9,065 bases of DNA, taken from the NCBI GenBank assembly GCA_003694355.1, contig RFKI01000087.1, forward strand, positions 1-9,065. Reading direction: 5' to 3'. Each line of letters opens with the position of its first letter. The first letter of the stretch is position 1. The position numbers and the translations under genes are program-made. The notes beneath the pieces were generated by a model. That model searched no databases, was not told the origin of the DNA, and saw only the letters and a list, made by a program, of their open reading frames with translations. Shown piece by piece: positions 1-7,175 of this stretch. The stretch is from Bdellovibrio sp. GTDB lineage: Bacteria > Bdellovibrionota > Bdellovibrionia > Bdellovibrionales > UBA1609.

Positions 1-1292
1 AACAGTGTGAGTCTTTTACAACAGCCAGTTGCAGTAAGATATGTGATGACAGTGACGAGCGCTGTACCGATGACGAGGCTTTTTTTAATGACCTGACTCA
101 AAAGGCCATCCAGAAAAAGAGTGTGTCTTCTCTTTTCGGCGGACTGTCTGCAGCCTATTCAACCAAGTATGGACCGCTTTTACAGAAAATCAATGAAACT
201 ATTCAGAATGAGGATGACGAGGATGAGGGTGAAAAAGAAAAAACAGTGTCAGAGTCTTTAAAACAAGTGATTCGAAAGTATAAGAGTTGTCCGGCCTTTT
301 TGGACCCCAAAGAGGCTGACCGGTTATCCACAGAAATAGAAAAAAAGGCAGATCAGGTTGAAGACTTAAAACGAGATCTTGAAGATCAGAAAAAAGAAGC
401 CAATGTGACATTGCCTCAGGAAATGGCTGAAGAGCGTTCACAACTTCAGGAAACACTTCGTGGGATTGATGAGAGTTTAACAAAGAAACGAGCTGAAATT
501 CGAAAGATCCTTACTGTGGAAAAGAAAAAGGTTTATAACAAGTTGATTGCCGAAAGAGAGCGTCTTTTAAAAGAACAAAATGACATTTTGGATACTTTGA
601 TTCGTCAAACCAATGAGATTAATGTGAAAATATCTCAGGCTTACAAAATCTGTGACCAGGAGGCTTTTTCCAAGGCACAGGAATATGAAAACTTGTTGAA
701 ATTGAAATCCCAAAAACAGGGTTTTCGTGGAGGGCTTCAAGCCGCCTTAAAGATCAAAAAAAGAGTCAGAGCTCGTTATCGAAGGGTTTATAACCGTTGT
801 TTAAAGCAAGCCAATCTGGGGTCTTTAAAGATGGCTTTGGAAATGGCTAAAAGAAATTATGATCGGCAAATGGAAAGCAATAGCTTGGCATTAAAAAACG
901 TTCAAAGACGCTTGGAAGAGTGGCTGTCACAGGAAAAGGAGTTAAGACAACGGTTTCAGGAAGAAATAGCTTCTTTGGAAAGGCGGCGGCAGGAAATTTT
1001 TCAGGCCGCTCAGAGGAACATAATGATGAAACAAAAAAGAATACAGAGCCTTTTGGCTGAAGTGCAAAGAAAAGAGGCGAAACTGCAGGCGCTGGAAGCG
1101 GAAAAAGAAAAGATGCAGTTAAAGCTTGTGGCCTTAAATAAAGCTTTAGGGGAGTTGGGTTTGAAAGACAGCGAAGGCTCTGCAAGAGCCAAATTGGAAG
1201 AGGCCCTTTCTGACTTGAATGCTGCTCTAGGATATAAGGATGAAGTTTGTCCTTCGAAAGGAGGAAGAAAGGGTAGTCCAGCGTCCAAGTAA
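1..1292 (+). CDS. Charged coiled-coil protein of unknown function, C-terminal part (5' end outside window)
   Basis: I do not recognise a family. The frame is open from base 3 to the TAA at 1290-1292, giving 429 visible residues. The first in-frame start candidate, GTG at 123, has no convincing ribosome site, and 40 sensible codons precede it, so the real start is off the left edge. The opening segment has four cysteines (visible residues 2, 10, 14 and 21, spaced C-x7-C-x3-C-x6-C) among many Asp and Glu. A very acidic patch follows near visible residues 69-80. From about residue 100 to 385 the protein is rich in Glu, Lys, Arg, Gln and Leu, with long proline-free runs that suggest extended coiled coils, broken by a short Arg/Lys-rich stretch near 248-262. 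Four more cysteines lie at about 96, 217, 266 and 416. Eight visible cysteines would fit a disulfide-stabilised exported protein, but the signal-peptide region is not in view. The tail is basic and rich in Gly and Ser. A cytoplasmic structural protein is equally possible. The gene is followed by a likely terminator. Confidence 0.8.
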   Translation, partial: QCESFTTASCSKICDDSDERCTDDEAFFNDLTQKAIQKKSVSSLFGGLSAAYSTKYGPLLQKINETIQNEDDEDEGEKEKTVSESLKQVIRKYKSCPAFLDPKEADRLSTEIEKKADQVEDLKRDLEDQKKEANVTLPQEMAEERSQLQETLRGIDESLTKKRAEIRKILTVEKKKVYNKLIAERERLLKEQNDILDTLIRQTNEINVKISQAYKICDQEAFSKAQEYENLLKLKSQKQGFRGGLQAALKIKKRVRARYRRVYNRCLKQANLGSLKMALEMAKRNYDRQMESNSLALKNVQRRLEEWLSQEKELRQRFQEEIASLERRRQEIFQAAQRNIMMKQKRIQSLLAEVQRKEAKLQALEAEKEKMQLKLVALNKALGELGLKDSEGSARAKLEEALSDLNAALGYKDEVCPSKGGRKGSPASK

Positions 1293-1327
1293 ACGTTAAA
1301 ACATAGTTTTTTCTATAAAATCTTTAA

Positions 1328-1364
1328 AAGAAGGGTCTTTGAAAGCCCCTTTTTGGTTTTCTTT
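1328..1364 (+). terminator. Probable intrinsic terminator after the coiled-coil gene
   Basis: Bases 1331-1335 pair with 1347-1351 and 1337-1339 pair with 1343-1345, leaving one T/C mismatch and a TGA loop. A-T and G-T pairs can extend the base outward to 1328/1354. The 3' side runs directly into T-rich sequence (1350-1354, 1357-1360, 1362-1364). It lies 36 bases past the stop codon, where a terminator separating this gene from the PBP operon would be expected. The stem is imperfect, hence the moderate confidence. The opposite strand also has a T-rich run after the hairpin, so it could act in both directions. Confidence 0.5.
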
Positions 1365-1394
1365 AAGGGAGCTCTGGAAAAGCCATTTTGAAAG

Positions 1395-1423
1395 TTGTTC
1401 TTTTCCCCAAAAAAAATTAAGAT
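1395..1423 (+). promoter_or_regulatory. Weak sigma70-like promoter candidate for the mrcA operon
   Basis: TTGTTC at 1395-1400 (3 of 6 to the -35 consensus) and TAAGAT at 1418-1423 (4 of 6 to the -10 consensus) are separated by 17 bases. They lie between the terminator hairpin and the mrcA start. A second -10-like hexamer, CATAAT at 1437-1442, has no good -35 partner. AT-rich DNA produces such matches easily, so this is only a candidate. The position, downstream of a terminator and before a three-gene operon, makes a promoter somewhere in this gap likely. Confidence 0.25.
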
Positions 1424-1461
1424 AAAGAGTTAATAACATAATTTTATTCAAAGGTTTTTCC

Positions 1462-4290
1462 ATGAATTCCAAAAAGATCATTGCCATATTTTTAGCTGTC
1501 TGTTTTTTAATGGTTGCTGGGGTGGCGACCGTTCTTATAACCATTAACGCCAATCTCCCCCAAATCATCACTTTAAAGGACTACGATCCTCTTCTGGCCA
1601 CAGAAGTTTATGATCGTCATGGTCAGAAAATCGGGGAGTTTTATAGAGAACGCCGCATTTTAATTCCTGAAGAAGAGATGCCAGACTTGGTGAAAAAAGC
1701 TTTTATTGCGGCTGAGGACTCTTCTTTTTATGAACATGGTGGTGTGAATTACATAGCTATTTTGCGAGCTATTATAGCCAATATTCGGGCGGGAAGAAAA
1801 GTTCAAGGAGCATCCACCATCACCCAGCAGGTGGCACGATCATTACTGTTAACGCGAAAAAAGACCTATACGCGTAAGATCAAGGAAATCCTTTTATCTT
1901 ATAAAATGGAAGAAAACCTTACAAAAGATGATATTTTGTATTTGTATTTAAATCAGATCTATTTGGGACAGGGCGCTTACGGTATAGGGGCTGCGGCTAA
2001 AATTTATTTTAGAAAAGATGTTAAAGATCTCACTGTCAGTGAAGTAGCCCTGTTGGCAGGCTTACCGAAAGCACCAAGTCGCTTTTCTCCCTTGGTTAAT
2101 CCCAAGAGAGCTAAAGCTCGTCAACGCTATGTTTTAAAAAGAATGGCTGAAGAGGGTTTTATCACAGAGGAAGAAGCTCAAAAAGCAGCTGAAGAGCCTC
2201 TGCGATTTTATGTAAAACAAGACTACAATGAGCAGGCACCCTATTATCTGGAAACCCTTCGGCAAATTTTAGTGGACAGGCTGGGGAGTGAATCCGTTTT
2301 TAATAAGGGGCTTCGTGTTTATACAGGACTGGATTTAGAAAAGCAAAAGGCCGCTCAGGAAGAATTAAGACGGGGACTTAGAAACCTTGATAAACGTCAA
2401 GGGTATCGCGGGCCTCTTGGTCATCTGGAAGACCCTGAACAGGTGGCCCAGTTTCTTCTTAAAGAACGAAATGACTTAATGGATAAAGTGAGTCCTGTGC
2501 GTGTGCTCAAGCCTGATGGAACTTTAAAAGAAAAAGGTCCTTTAAATTTAACAGGCTTTTATCCTCAGAAGGAAGGAGAAACAGGAGAACCCCAGAAACT
2601 TCCCAATATCCCGGAGTATATAAAACCAGATCAGGTTGTAAAAGGTATTGTGATGAATGTGGATGATAAATGGGGTTTGGTGACCGTTCGTTTTGCTGAA
2701 AGCAAAGGTCTTATTGATGTGGAAAGCATGTCTTGGGCGCGTAAACCGGATCCCAGTGTGAATTTTCGTTGGGCTCCTAAAATCGAAAAACCTTCCGAGG
2801 TGTTGAAAAAAGGTGACATTATTCTAGTTCGCGTGGTGGGTGAAAAATTTCGTTCTCGAAGGATTGCTGAAAAATTAAGGGATTTAGAAGAAAAGCTACG
2901 GAAACAGAAAAAGGAATATGAAAGACCCGAAGATCTGCCTCCATTTGAAGACTATGCTCTTTTGGAATTGGAACAGGATCCTGAAGTGGAGGGTGCTTTG
3001 CTTTCTTTTGATGAAAAAACTCAGGATGTTGTGGCTCTTGTAGGGGGGTATGATTTTAAAAAGTCCAAATTCAATAGAGCTCTGCAGGCTTTGCGCCAAA
3101 CAGGTTCTACCTTTAAGGCCTTTGTGTACACGTCCGCATTAGATAAAGGATATACGCCGGCAACCGTTCTTTTGGATTCCCCTGTGGTTTATGAAGAAGA
3201 AAAAGAGGGGCAGTTGGAGGATGGAACGGAAGAAAAAGTGGTGACCAAGTGGAAGCCCACGAATTTTTCTAAAAAATTTATGGGAGAGATTCTTTTTCGA
3301 AATGCTCTGATTCGCTCTTTGAATGTGCCCACTGTGAAGATTATAGAAAAAATTGGTGTCGAGTGGGTGGCAGATTATGCCAGACGATTGGGAATCTTTA
3401 GCAAGCTCAATATGGATTATACCATGGCTTTAGGTTCTAGCAGTGTCACCCTTTATGAAATGACAAAAGCCTTTGCCAATCTGGGGCGTTTAGGGAAACG
3501 CATTTACCCTAAACTCATCCATCGGGTAGAGAATAAGGATGGAGAGGTTTTGTTAGAAGATGTGTCTTTGGATGTGAAGTTTGAAGATAAGATCAAGCCC
3601 ATTGACGAAGAATTTGAGCAAAGAAGACAAGCTTACCTGGAATATAAAAAGGAGTTGGAGCTTTCAAAGAACTCAGTGAAGGAACCACCAGGGGCTTCTG
3701 TTGAAGATGAAGAGTCTTTGAGTGATGAAGTGAGTGAGGAAGAGGCGAAGCGAAGAGCAAAGCTAGCTAAAGAGCCTCCCATCTTTTTTGAGGACCCAGA
3801 TCAACTTATAGATCCTAAAACAGCTTACATTGCCACAAGCATGTTAAAGGGAGTGATTGAGGGAAGACATGGAACCAGTCGGGCGGCACGGGCTTTAGGT
3901 CGTCCAGCAGCGGGTAAAACAGGAACAACCAATGGGTATTTTGATGCCTGGTTTATGGGATACACCCCTCAGATTGTAACGGGTGTGTGGGTTGGTTTTG
4001 ATGATGAGCGAAGCCTTGGAAGAGGAGAAGTGGGAGGACGAGCCGCCCTTCCCATTTGGCTGGAATATATGAAAAAGGCTCATAAGGGTCTTCCTGTCAA
4101 AGATTTTCCAGTGGTGGATGGAATTGTTTTTGCCAACATTGATAATGAAACAGGTAAACTAGCCAGCGCTAACTCCAAAGAGGTGGTTCGTCAGGCATTT
4201 CTGGAAGGAACAGAACCTAAGGAAATTTCAGGTCAAGCCCCTACTAGCGACGATGACAAGGATTTTTTCAAAGAGGACCTTTCTGAATGA
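1462..4290 (+). CDS. mrcA: Class A penicillin-binding protein 1A (bifunctional glycosyltransferase/transpeptidase)
   Basis: This 942-residue inner-membrane enzyme polymerises lipid II into glycan strands and cross-links their peptides in the periplasm. An N-terminal membrane anchor spans about residues 6-28. The GT51 domain (about 50-245) has its hallmarks: EDSSFYEHGG at 85-94 with catalytic Glu85, GASTITQQ at 116-123, RKIKE at 138-142, and LYLNQIYLGQGAYGIGAA at 161-178. A PBP1A-type OB-like region follows (about 315-460), then a charged helix (about 461-490). The transpeptidase domain carries STFK at 549-552 (nucleophile Ser549), SLN at 619-621 and KTGT at 819-822. The near-terminal GTEP at 916-919 is typical of PBP1A. 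It is longer than E. coli PBP1A (about 850), partly because of an acidic, charged segment at about 714-773 between SxN and KTG. ATG at 1462 is chosen because AAAGG (1450-1454) lies 7 bases upstream and the membrane anchor follows at once. The stop overlaps the next start by 4 bases (ATGA). The PBP1A assignment is secure; the symbol follows E. coli usage (ponA/pbp1A elsewhere). Confidence 0.95.
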   Translation: MNSKKIIAIFLAVCFLMVAGVATVLITINANLPQIITLKDYDPLLATEVYDRHGQKIGEFYRERRILIPEEEMPDLVKKAFIAAEDSSFYEHGGVNYIAILRAIIANIRAGRKVQGASTITQQVARSLLLTRKKTYTRKIKEILLSYKMEENLTKDDILYLYLNQIYLGQGAYGIGAAAKIYFRKDVKDLTVSEVALLAGLPKAPSRFSPLVNPKRAKARQRYVLKRMAEEGFITEEEAQKAAEEPLRFYVKQDYNEQAPYYLETLRQILVDRLGSESVFNKGLRVYTGLDLEKQKAAQEELRRGLRNLDKRQGYRGPLGHLEDPEQVAQFLLKERNDLMDKVSPVRVLKPDGTLKEKGPLNLTGFYPQKEGETGEPQKLPNIPEYIKPDQVVKGIVMNVDDKWGLVTVRFAESKGLIDVESMSWARKPDPSVNFRWAPKIEKPSEVLKKGDIILVRVVGEKFRSRRIAEKLRDLEEKLRKQKKEYERPEDLPPFEDYALLELEQDPEVEGALLSFDEKTQDVVALVGGYDFKKSKFNRALQALRQTGSTFKAFVYTSALDKGYTPATVLLDSPVVYEEEKEGQLEDGTEEKVVTKWKPTNFSKKFMGEILFRNALIRSLNVPTVKIIEKIGVEWVADYARRLGIFSKLNMDYTMALGSSSVTLYEMTKAFANLGRLGKRIYPKLIHRVENKDGEVLLEDVSLDVKFEDKIKPIDEEFEQRRQAYLEYKKELELSKNSVKEPPGASVEDEESLSDEVSEEEAKRRAKLAKEPPIFFEDPDQLIDPKTAYIATSMLKGVIEGRHGTSRAARALGRPAAGKTGTTNGYFDAWFMGYTPQIVTGVWVGFDDERSLGRGEVGGRAALPIWLEYMKKAHKGLPVKDFPVVDGIVFANIDNETGKLASANSKEVVRQAFLEGTEPKEISGQAPTSDDDKDFFKEDLSE

Positions 4291-7175
4291 AGAAGTGCAT
4301 TCACCTATGGGGGGCACGTCAAAATATTTTAAAAAATATTGAATTAAAGATTCCTCTAGGGAGCTTTACTGTTATTTGTGGTCCAAGTGGTTCAGGCAAA
4401 AGTTCTTTGGCCTTTGAAACACTCTATGCCGAAGGGCAAAGGCGTTATATTGAAAGCCTTTCGAATTATACGAAGCAATTCTTAAATAAAGCCCCTAAGC
4501 CGGACTTGGATGGGATTGAAAACGTCCCCCCTTCATTGGCTTTGGATCAAAAGAATCAGGTCCGGTCCTCACGGTCTACGGTTGGAACAACAACAGAGAT
4601 TCTTGATTATATGAGGCTTATTTTCGAAAAAGCTGGTGTGGCTTTTTGTCCAACTCATGGAGTGGCTTTAGAAAAAAAGTCTCCGCTTACAGCCTCTCAA
4701 AAAGTGCTAGACCTTTTTGAAAAAAAAAGAGGGTATGTCCTGGCGCCTGTAAAATGGGATTCCAGAGTTACAAAAAAAGCTTTTATTCAACAGCTTATCA
4801 AAGAAGGTTTTTTAAGGGTTTATGTGCCCTCTTCCAGGTCAACGTCTCAGGCTCCCTCAAGTCCTTATCTGAAAGTCACTATGGGAAAAGTGCTTTCTTT
4901 GTCGAAGGCTTCAGATATTAAATCTTTGTTACCCAAAAAAAGTTTTTTCCTTGTTATTGATCGTCTGGAGTTTTCAAAGGATCATCAAAGTCGATTGGTT
5001 GACTCTCTTTCTCAGGCCTATCAGGCTTCTTTATCCTTTGATCCCGATCGAACAGTCGCCGAAGCATTTGTTTTAACTGTTGAAGGTGATCAAATTCTTT
5101 TCAGTGAAGCTCCCTCTTGTTCTGTTTGCGGATATGTCTCTCCTCCGATAAGCGCTCATCTGTTTAGTTTTAATAGTCCTGTAGGAGCTTGTCCTCACTG
5201 TCGAGGGTTTGGAAATGTTTTAGAAGTTGATGAAGCAAAGGTGATTCCTGACCCTCATTTGACCCTGGCCCAAGGAGCGATTCGTCCTTTTGCCATGCCA
5301 AGTGGGGCAAGGGACCGTAGGGCTCTCAGGGCTTTTTGTAAAAAAGAAAAAATAGATATGCACACGCCTTGGGAAAAGCTCCCCGCAGCTCAGAGAAAGA
5401 AGATATGGGAAGGGACCAAAGATTTTTTCGGTGTAAAAGGCTTATTTGAATATTTGGAAACGAAAAAATATAAAATGCATGTGCGGGTTTTTTTAGCTCG
5501 CCACAAGAGCCCTGTTCCTTGTCCTGTCTGTAAGGGCACGCGCTTGCGTCCAGAGGCCTTGTTGGTCAAGTTAAATGGGCTTTCAATCGCAGATTATGCG
5601 TCTTTACCTGTGGAAAAACTTTATCACTCATTTAAGAATATGAAGTTTTCTGCTTCAAAGAAAAAAGCTTTAAAAGAACCTTTGGATCAGATGTTAAAGC
5701 GTCTTGAAGTGTTAATGGAGATAGGTTTGGGATATCTAACTTTGGATCGCCCGACAAAAACTTTGTCGGGCGGAGAGTATCAAAGAATCAACCTATCTCA
5801 TCAATTAGGAACAGCCTTGTCACAAACCTTGTATGTGTTGGATGAACCTACAGTGGGCCTTCATCCTCGAGACAATGATCGACTTATCAATGTTTTGAAA
5901 AAGTTAAATCAGCTGGGCAATACTTTGGTTGTTGTGGAACATGATCCAGATGTGATCCAGAGTGCCAGTTATATTGTAGAGCTAGGGCCTTACTCGGGTG
6001 TTCGGGGTGGAGAGATTGTTTTTTCAGGGCCCATTCAAGATTTTTATAAGTGTAACTCTTCCTTAACGCGTTCTTATTTGCTTCATTCTGAAAAGGCTTT
6101 AAAGGTTCATCATCCTCGACCCATTGATATGAGAAGCTATAAGTATATGCTGAGACTCAGTGGTTGTTCGGGGCATAATCTTAAAAATATCGATGTGCGT
6201 ATCCCTTTAAGGCGCATTGTTACTGTTACAGGAGTGAGTGGTTCAGGGAAGTCTTCTTTAGTGGCTCATACTTTATACCCTCTTCTATTAAGAGAGTTGA
6301 AAAAGGATTTTAAAAAAGCTCTTCCTTGTAAAAAGATTAAGGGAGTGAATCACCTTAAGGATGTCTTATTTATAGACCAGTCTCCTGTAGGAAAAACAGC
6401 CCGGAGTAATCCTGTTACTTATCTAAAAATATATGATGCGATTCGAAACCTTATGGCCTCTACAAAAGAGGCTCAAGATAAAGGATATCATCCAAGGTTT
6501 TTCAGCTTGAATGTCGAAGGGGGACGTTGTCCAGTGTGTAAAGGAATGGGATATGAAGTTGTTGATATGGTATTTATGGATGATATGGAAGTGCCCTGTG
6601 AGGCTTGTCATGGAAAGCGGTTTCGCCCTGAAGTTTTAGAAATCAGGTTTCAATCTAAAAATATTGCAGAAATCTTGGATATGACAGTGGTGGAGGCGAT
6701 GGAATTTTTTGTTTCGTACCCCGCTTTGAGACGTCCTTTGGCTCTTTTAAAAGAAGTAGGCCTAGAATACATCAGGCTTGGACAAAGCGCTCGTTCTTTA
6801 AGTGGAGGAGAGAGTCAACGGTTGAAAGTGGCTAAAGAGATCTATTCGTCCAAACAGAAAAATACACTTTATATTTTGGATGAACCCACAAAAGGCTTGC
6901 ACTTTTCTGAAGTTCAAATGCTGATGAAGGTACTGCATCGTTTGGTAGATGGGGGAGGTAGTGTCCTTATGATAGAACATAACTTAGAAGTTATTCACCA
7001 ATCAGACTATATCATTGACTTGGGGCCAGAGGCTGGGGAAAAGGGAGGGGAAATTGTGGTAGCAGGCACTCCAGATAAGGTTATGAGATGTTCAAAAAGT
7101 TTAACAGGGAAATATTTGAAAAAGTACAGGATGACAGGGGCCTTTCGAAAAAGAATTCAGGAGAGGACGCTTTGA
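4287..7175 (+). CDS. uvrA: UvrA-family ABC ATPase (excinuclease subunit A or UvrA paralogue)
   Basis: UvrA dimers recognise damaged DNA in the cytoplasm and load UvrB to start nucleotide excision repair. This 962-residue protein is full length for the family (E. coli about 940). The first ATPase has Walker A GPSGSGKSS (32-40), signature LSGGEYQR (493-500) and Walker B LYVLDEPTVGLHPRDN (515-530). The second has GVSGSGKSS (649-657), LSGGESQR (838-845) and LYILDEPTKGLHF (861-873). Zinc-module cysteines are present at 278/281/302/305 and 748/751/771/774, with a further CxxC at 412/415. The DNA-binding RSTVGT motif is at 96-101. The UvrB-binding region (about 130-250) is poorly conserved, and I cannot see the usual basic/Gly-Glu-His stretch. 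The first signature region (INLSHQLGTALSQTLYVLDE, 501-520) also departs from housekeeping UvrA. Catalytic residues are intact, so it is not a pseudogene. ATG 4287 overlaps the mrcA stop, with an AGAGGA-like ribosome site at about 4272-4277, and the stop overlaps msbA. Family membership is certain; a repair role rather than a paralogue role is not. Confidence 0.92.
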   Translation: MKKCIHLWGARQNILKNIELKIPLGSFTVICGPSGSGKSSLAFETLYAEGQRRYIESLSNYTKQFLNKAPKPDLDGIENVPPSLALDQKNQVRSSRSTVGTTTEILDYMRLIFEKAGVAFCPTHGVALEKKSPLTASQKVLDLFEKKRGYVLAPVKWDSRVTKKAFIQQLIKEGFLRVYVPSSRSTSQAPSSPYLKVTMGKVLSLSKASDIKSLLPKKSFFLVIDRLEFSKDHQSRLVDSLSQAYQASLSFDPDRTVAEAFVLTVEGDQILFSEAPSCSVCGYVSPPISAHLFSFNSPVGACPHCRGFGNVLEVDEAKVIPDPHLTLAQGAIRPFAMPSGARDRRALRAFCKKEKIDMHTPWEKLPAAQRKKIWEGTKDFFGVKGLFEYLETKKYKMHVRVFLARHKSPVPCPVCKGTRLRPEALLVKLNGLSIADYASLPVEKLYHSFKNMKFSASKKKALKEPLDQMLKRLEVLMEIGLGYLTLDRPTKTLSGGEYQRINLSHQLGTALSQTLYVLDEPTVGLHPRDNDRLINVLKKLNQLGNTLVVVEHDPDVIQSASYIVELGPYSGVRGGEIVFSGPIQDFYKCNSSLTRSYLLHSEKALKVHHPRPIDMRSYKYMLRLSGCSGHNLKNIDVRIPLRRIVTVTGVSGSGKSSLVAHTLYPLLLRELKKDFKKALPCKKIKGVNHLKDVLFIDQSPVGKTARSNPVTYLKIYDAIRNLMASTKEAQDKGYHPRFFSLNVEGGRCPVCKGMGYEVVDMVFMDDMEVPCEACHGKRFRPEVLEIRFQSKNIAEILDMTVVEAMEFFVSYPALRRPLALLKEVGLEYIRLGQSARSLSGGESQRLKVAKEIYSSKQKNTLYILDEPTKGLHFSEVQMLMKVLHRLVDGGGSVLMIEHNLEVIHQSDYIIDLGPEAGEKGGEIVVAGTPDKVMRCSKSLTGKYLKKYRMTGAFRKRIQERTL
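5748..5772 (+). repeat. Perfect 11-bp inverted repeat with 3-base loop inside uvrA
   Basis: Bases 5748-5758 (CGCCCGACAAA) are the exact reverse complement of 5762-5772 (TTTGTCGGGCG), with an AAC loop. A G-T pair (5747/5773) can extend the stem to 12. Six or seven of the 11 pairs are G-C in an otherwise AT-rich gene. The repeat encodes residues 488-496, running into the LSGG signature of the first ATPase. No T-run follows on the plus strand, so it does not look like a simple terminator. The complementarity is seen directly; any RNA or protein-binding role is unknown. Confidence 0.8.
7159..7166 (+). promoter_or_regulatory. Ribosome binding site that fixes the msbA start at TTG 7172
   Basis: AGGAGAGG lies within the last codons of uvrA. 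Its AGGAG core (7159-7163) ends 8 bases before TTG at 7172-7174. The TTG overlaps the uvrA stop TGA (7173-7175) as TTGA, parallel to the ATGA junction upstream. The alternative ATG at 7088 has only a weak AAGG two bases before it and would add 28 residues that simply read through uvrA out of frame. Confidence 0.8.

Noticed and set aside
199..1288. Three minus-strand open frames (199-483, 847-1185, 1010-1288)
   Set aside because: They lie opposite the coiled-coil gene. Their Phe/Leu/Ser/Pro-rich composition is what the complement of Glu/Lys-rich codons gives. No ribosome sites or family motifs were seen.
1298..1310. Small AAAAC/GTTTT hairpin just after the first gene
   Set aside because: Only 5 bp with a single G-C pair; the structure at 1328-1354 is a better terminator.
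1296..1571. Minus-strand 91-codon frame over the mrcA start
   Set aside because: Its first third is the antisense of the mrcA membrane anchor and it lacks a strong ribosome site. Only the part in the gap is noted as a low-interest observation.
2631..4083. Minus-strand frames within mrcA (2631-2819, 2896-3099, 3895-4083)
   Set aside because: Short antisense shadows of a well-supported gene, with no motifs or start signals.
4323..4340. AT-only inverted repeat near the uvrA start
   Set aside because: The AATATTTT and AAAATATT arms are separated by only two bases and contain no G-C pair. This is expected in AT-rich coding DNA and would be thermally weak.
6423..6980. Minus-strand frames within the uvrA-like gene (6423-6611, 6798-6980)
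   Set aside because: Antisense of conserved UvrA motifs; no independent coding evidence.
4287..7175. Fusion or duplicated gene, because two ATPase signatures occur in one frame
   Set aside because: Two ABC domains in one chain is the normal architecture of UvrA.
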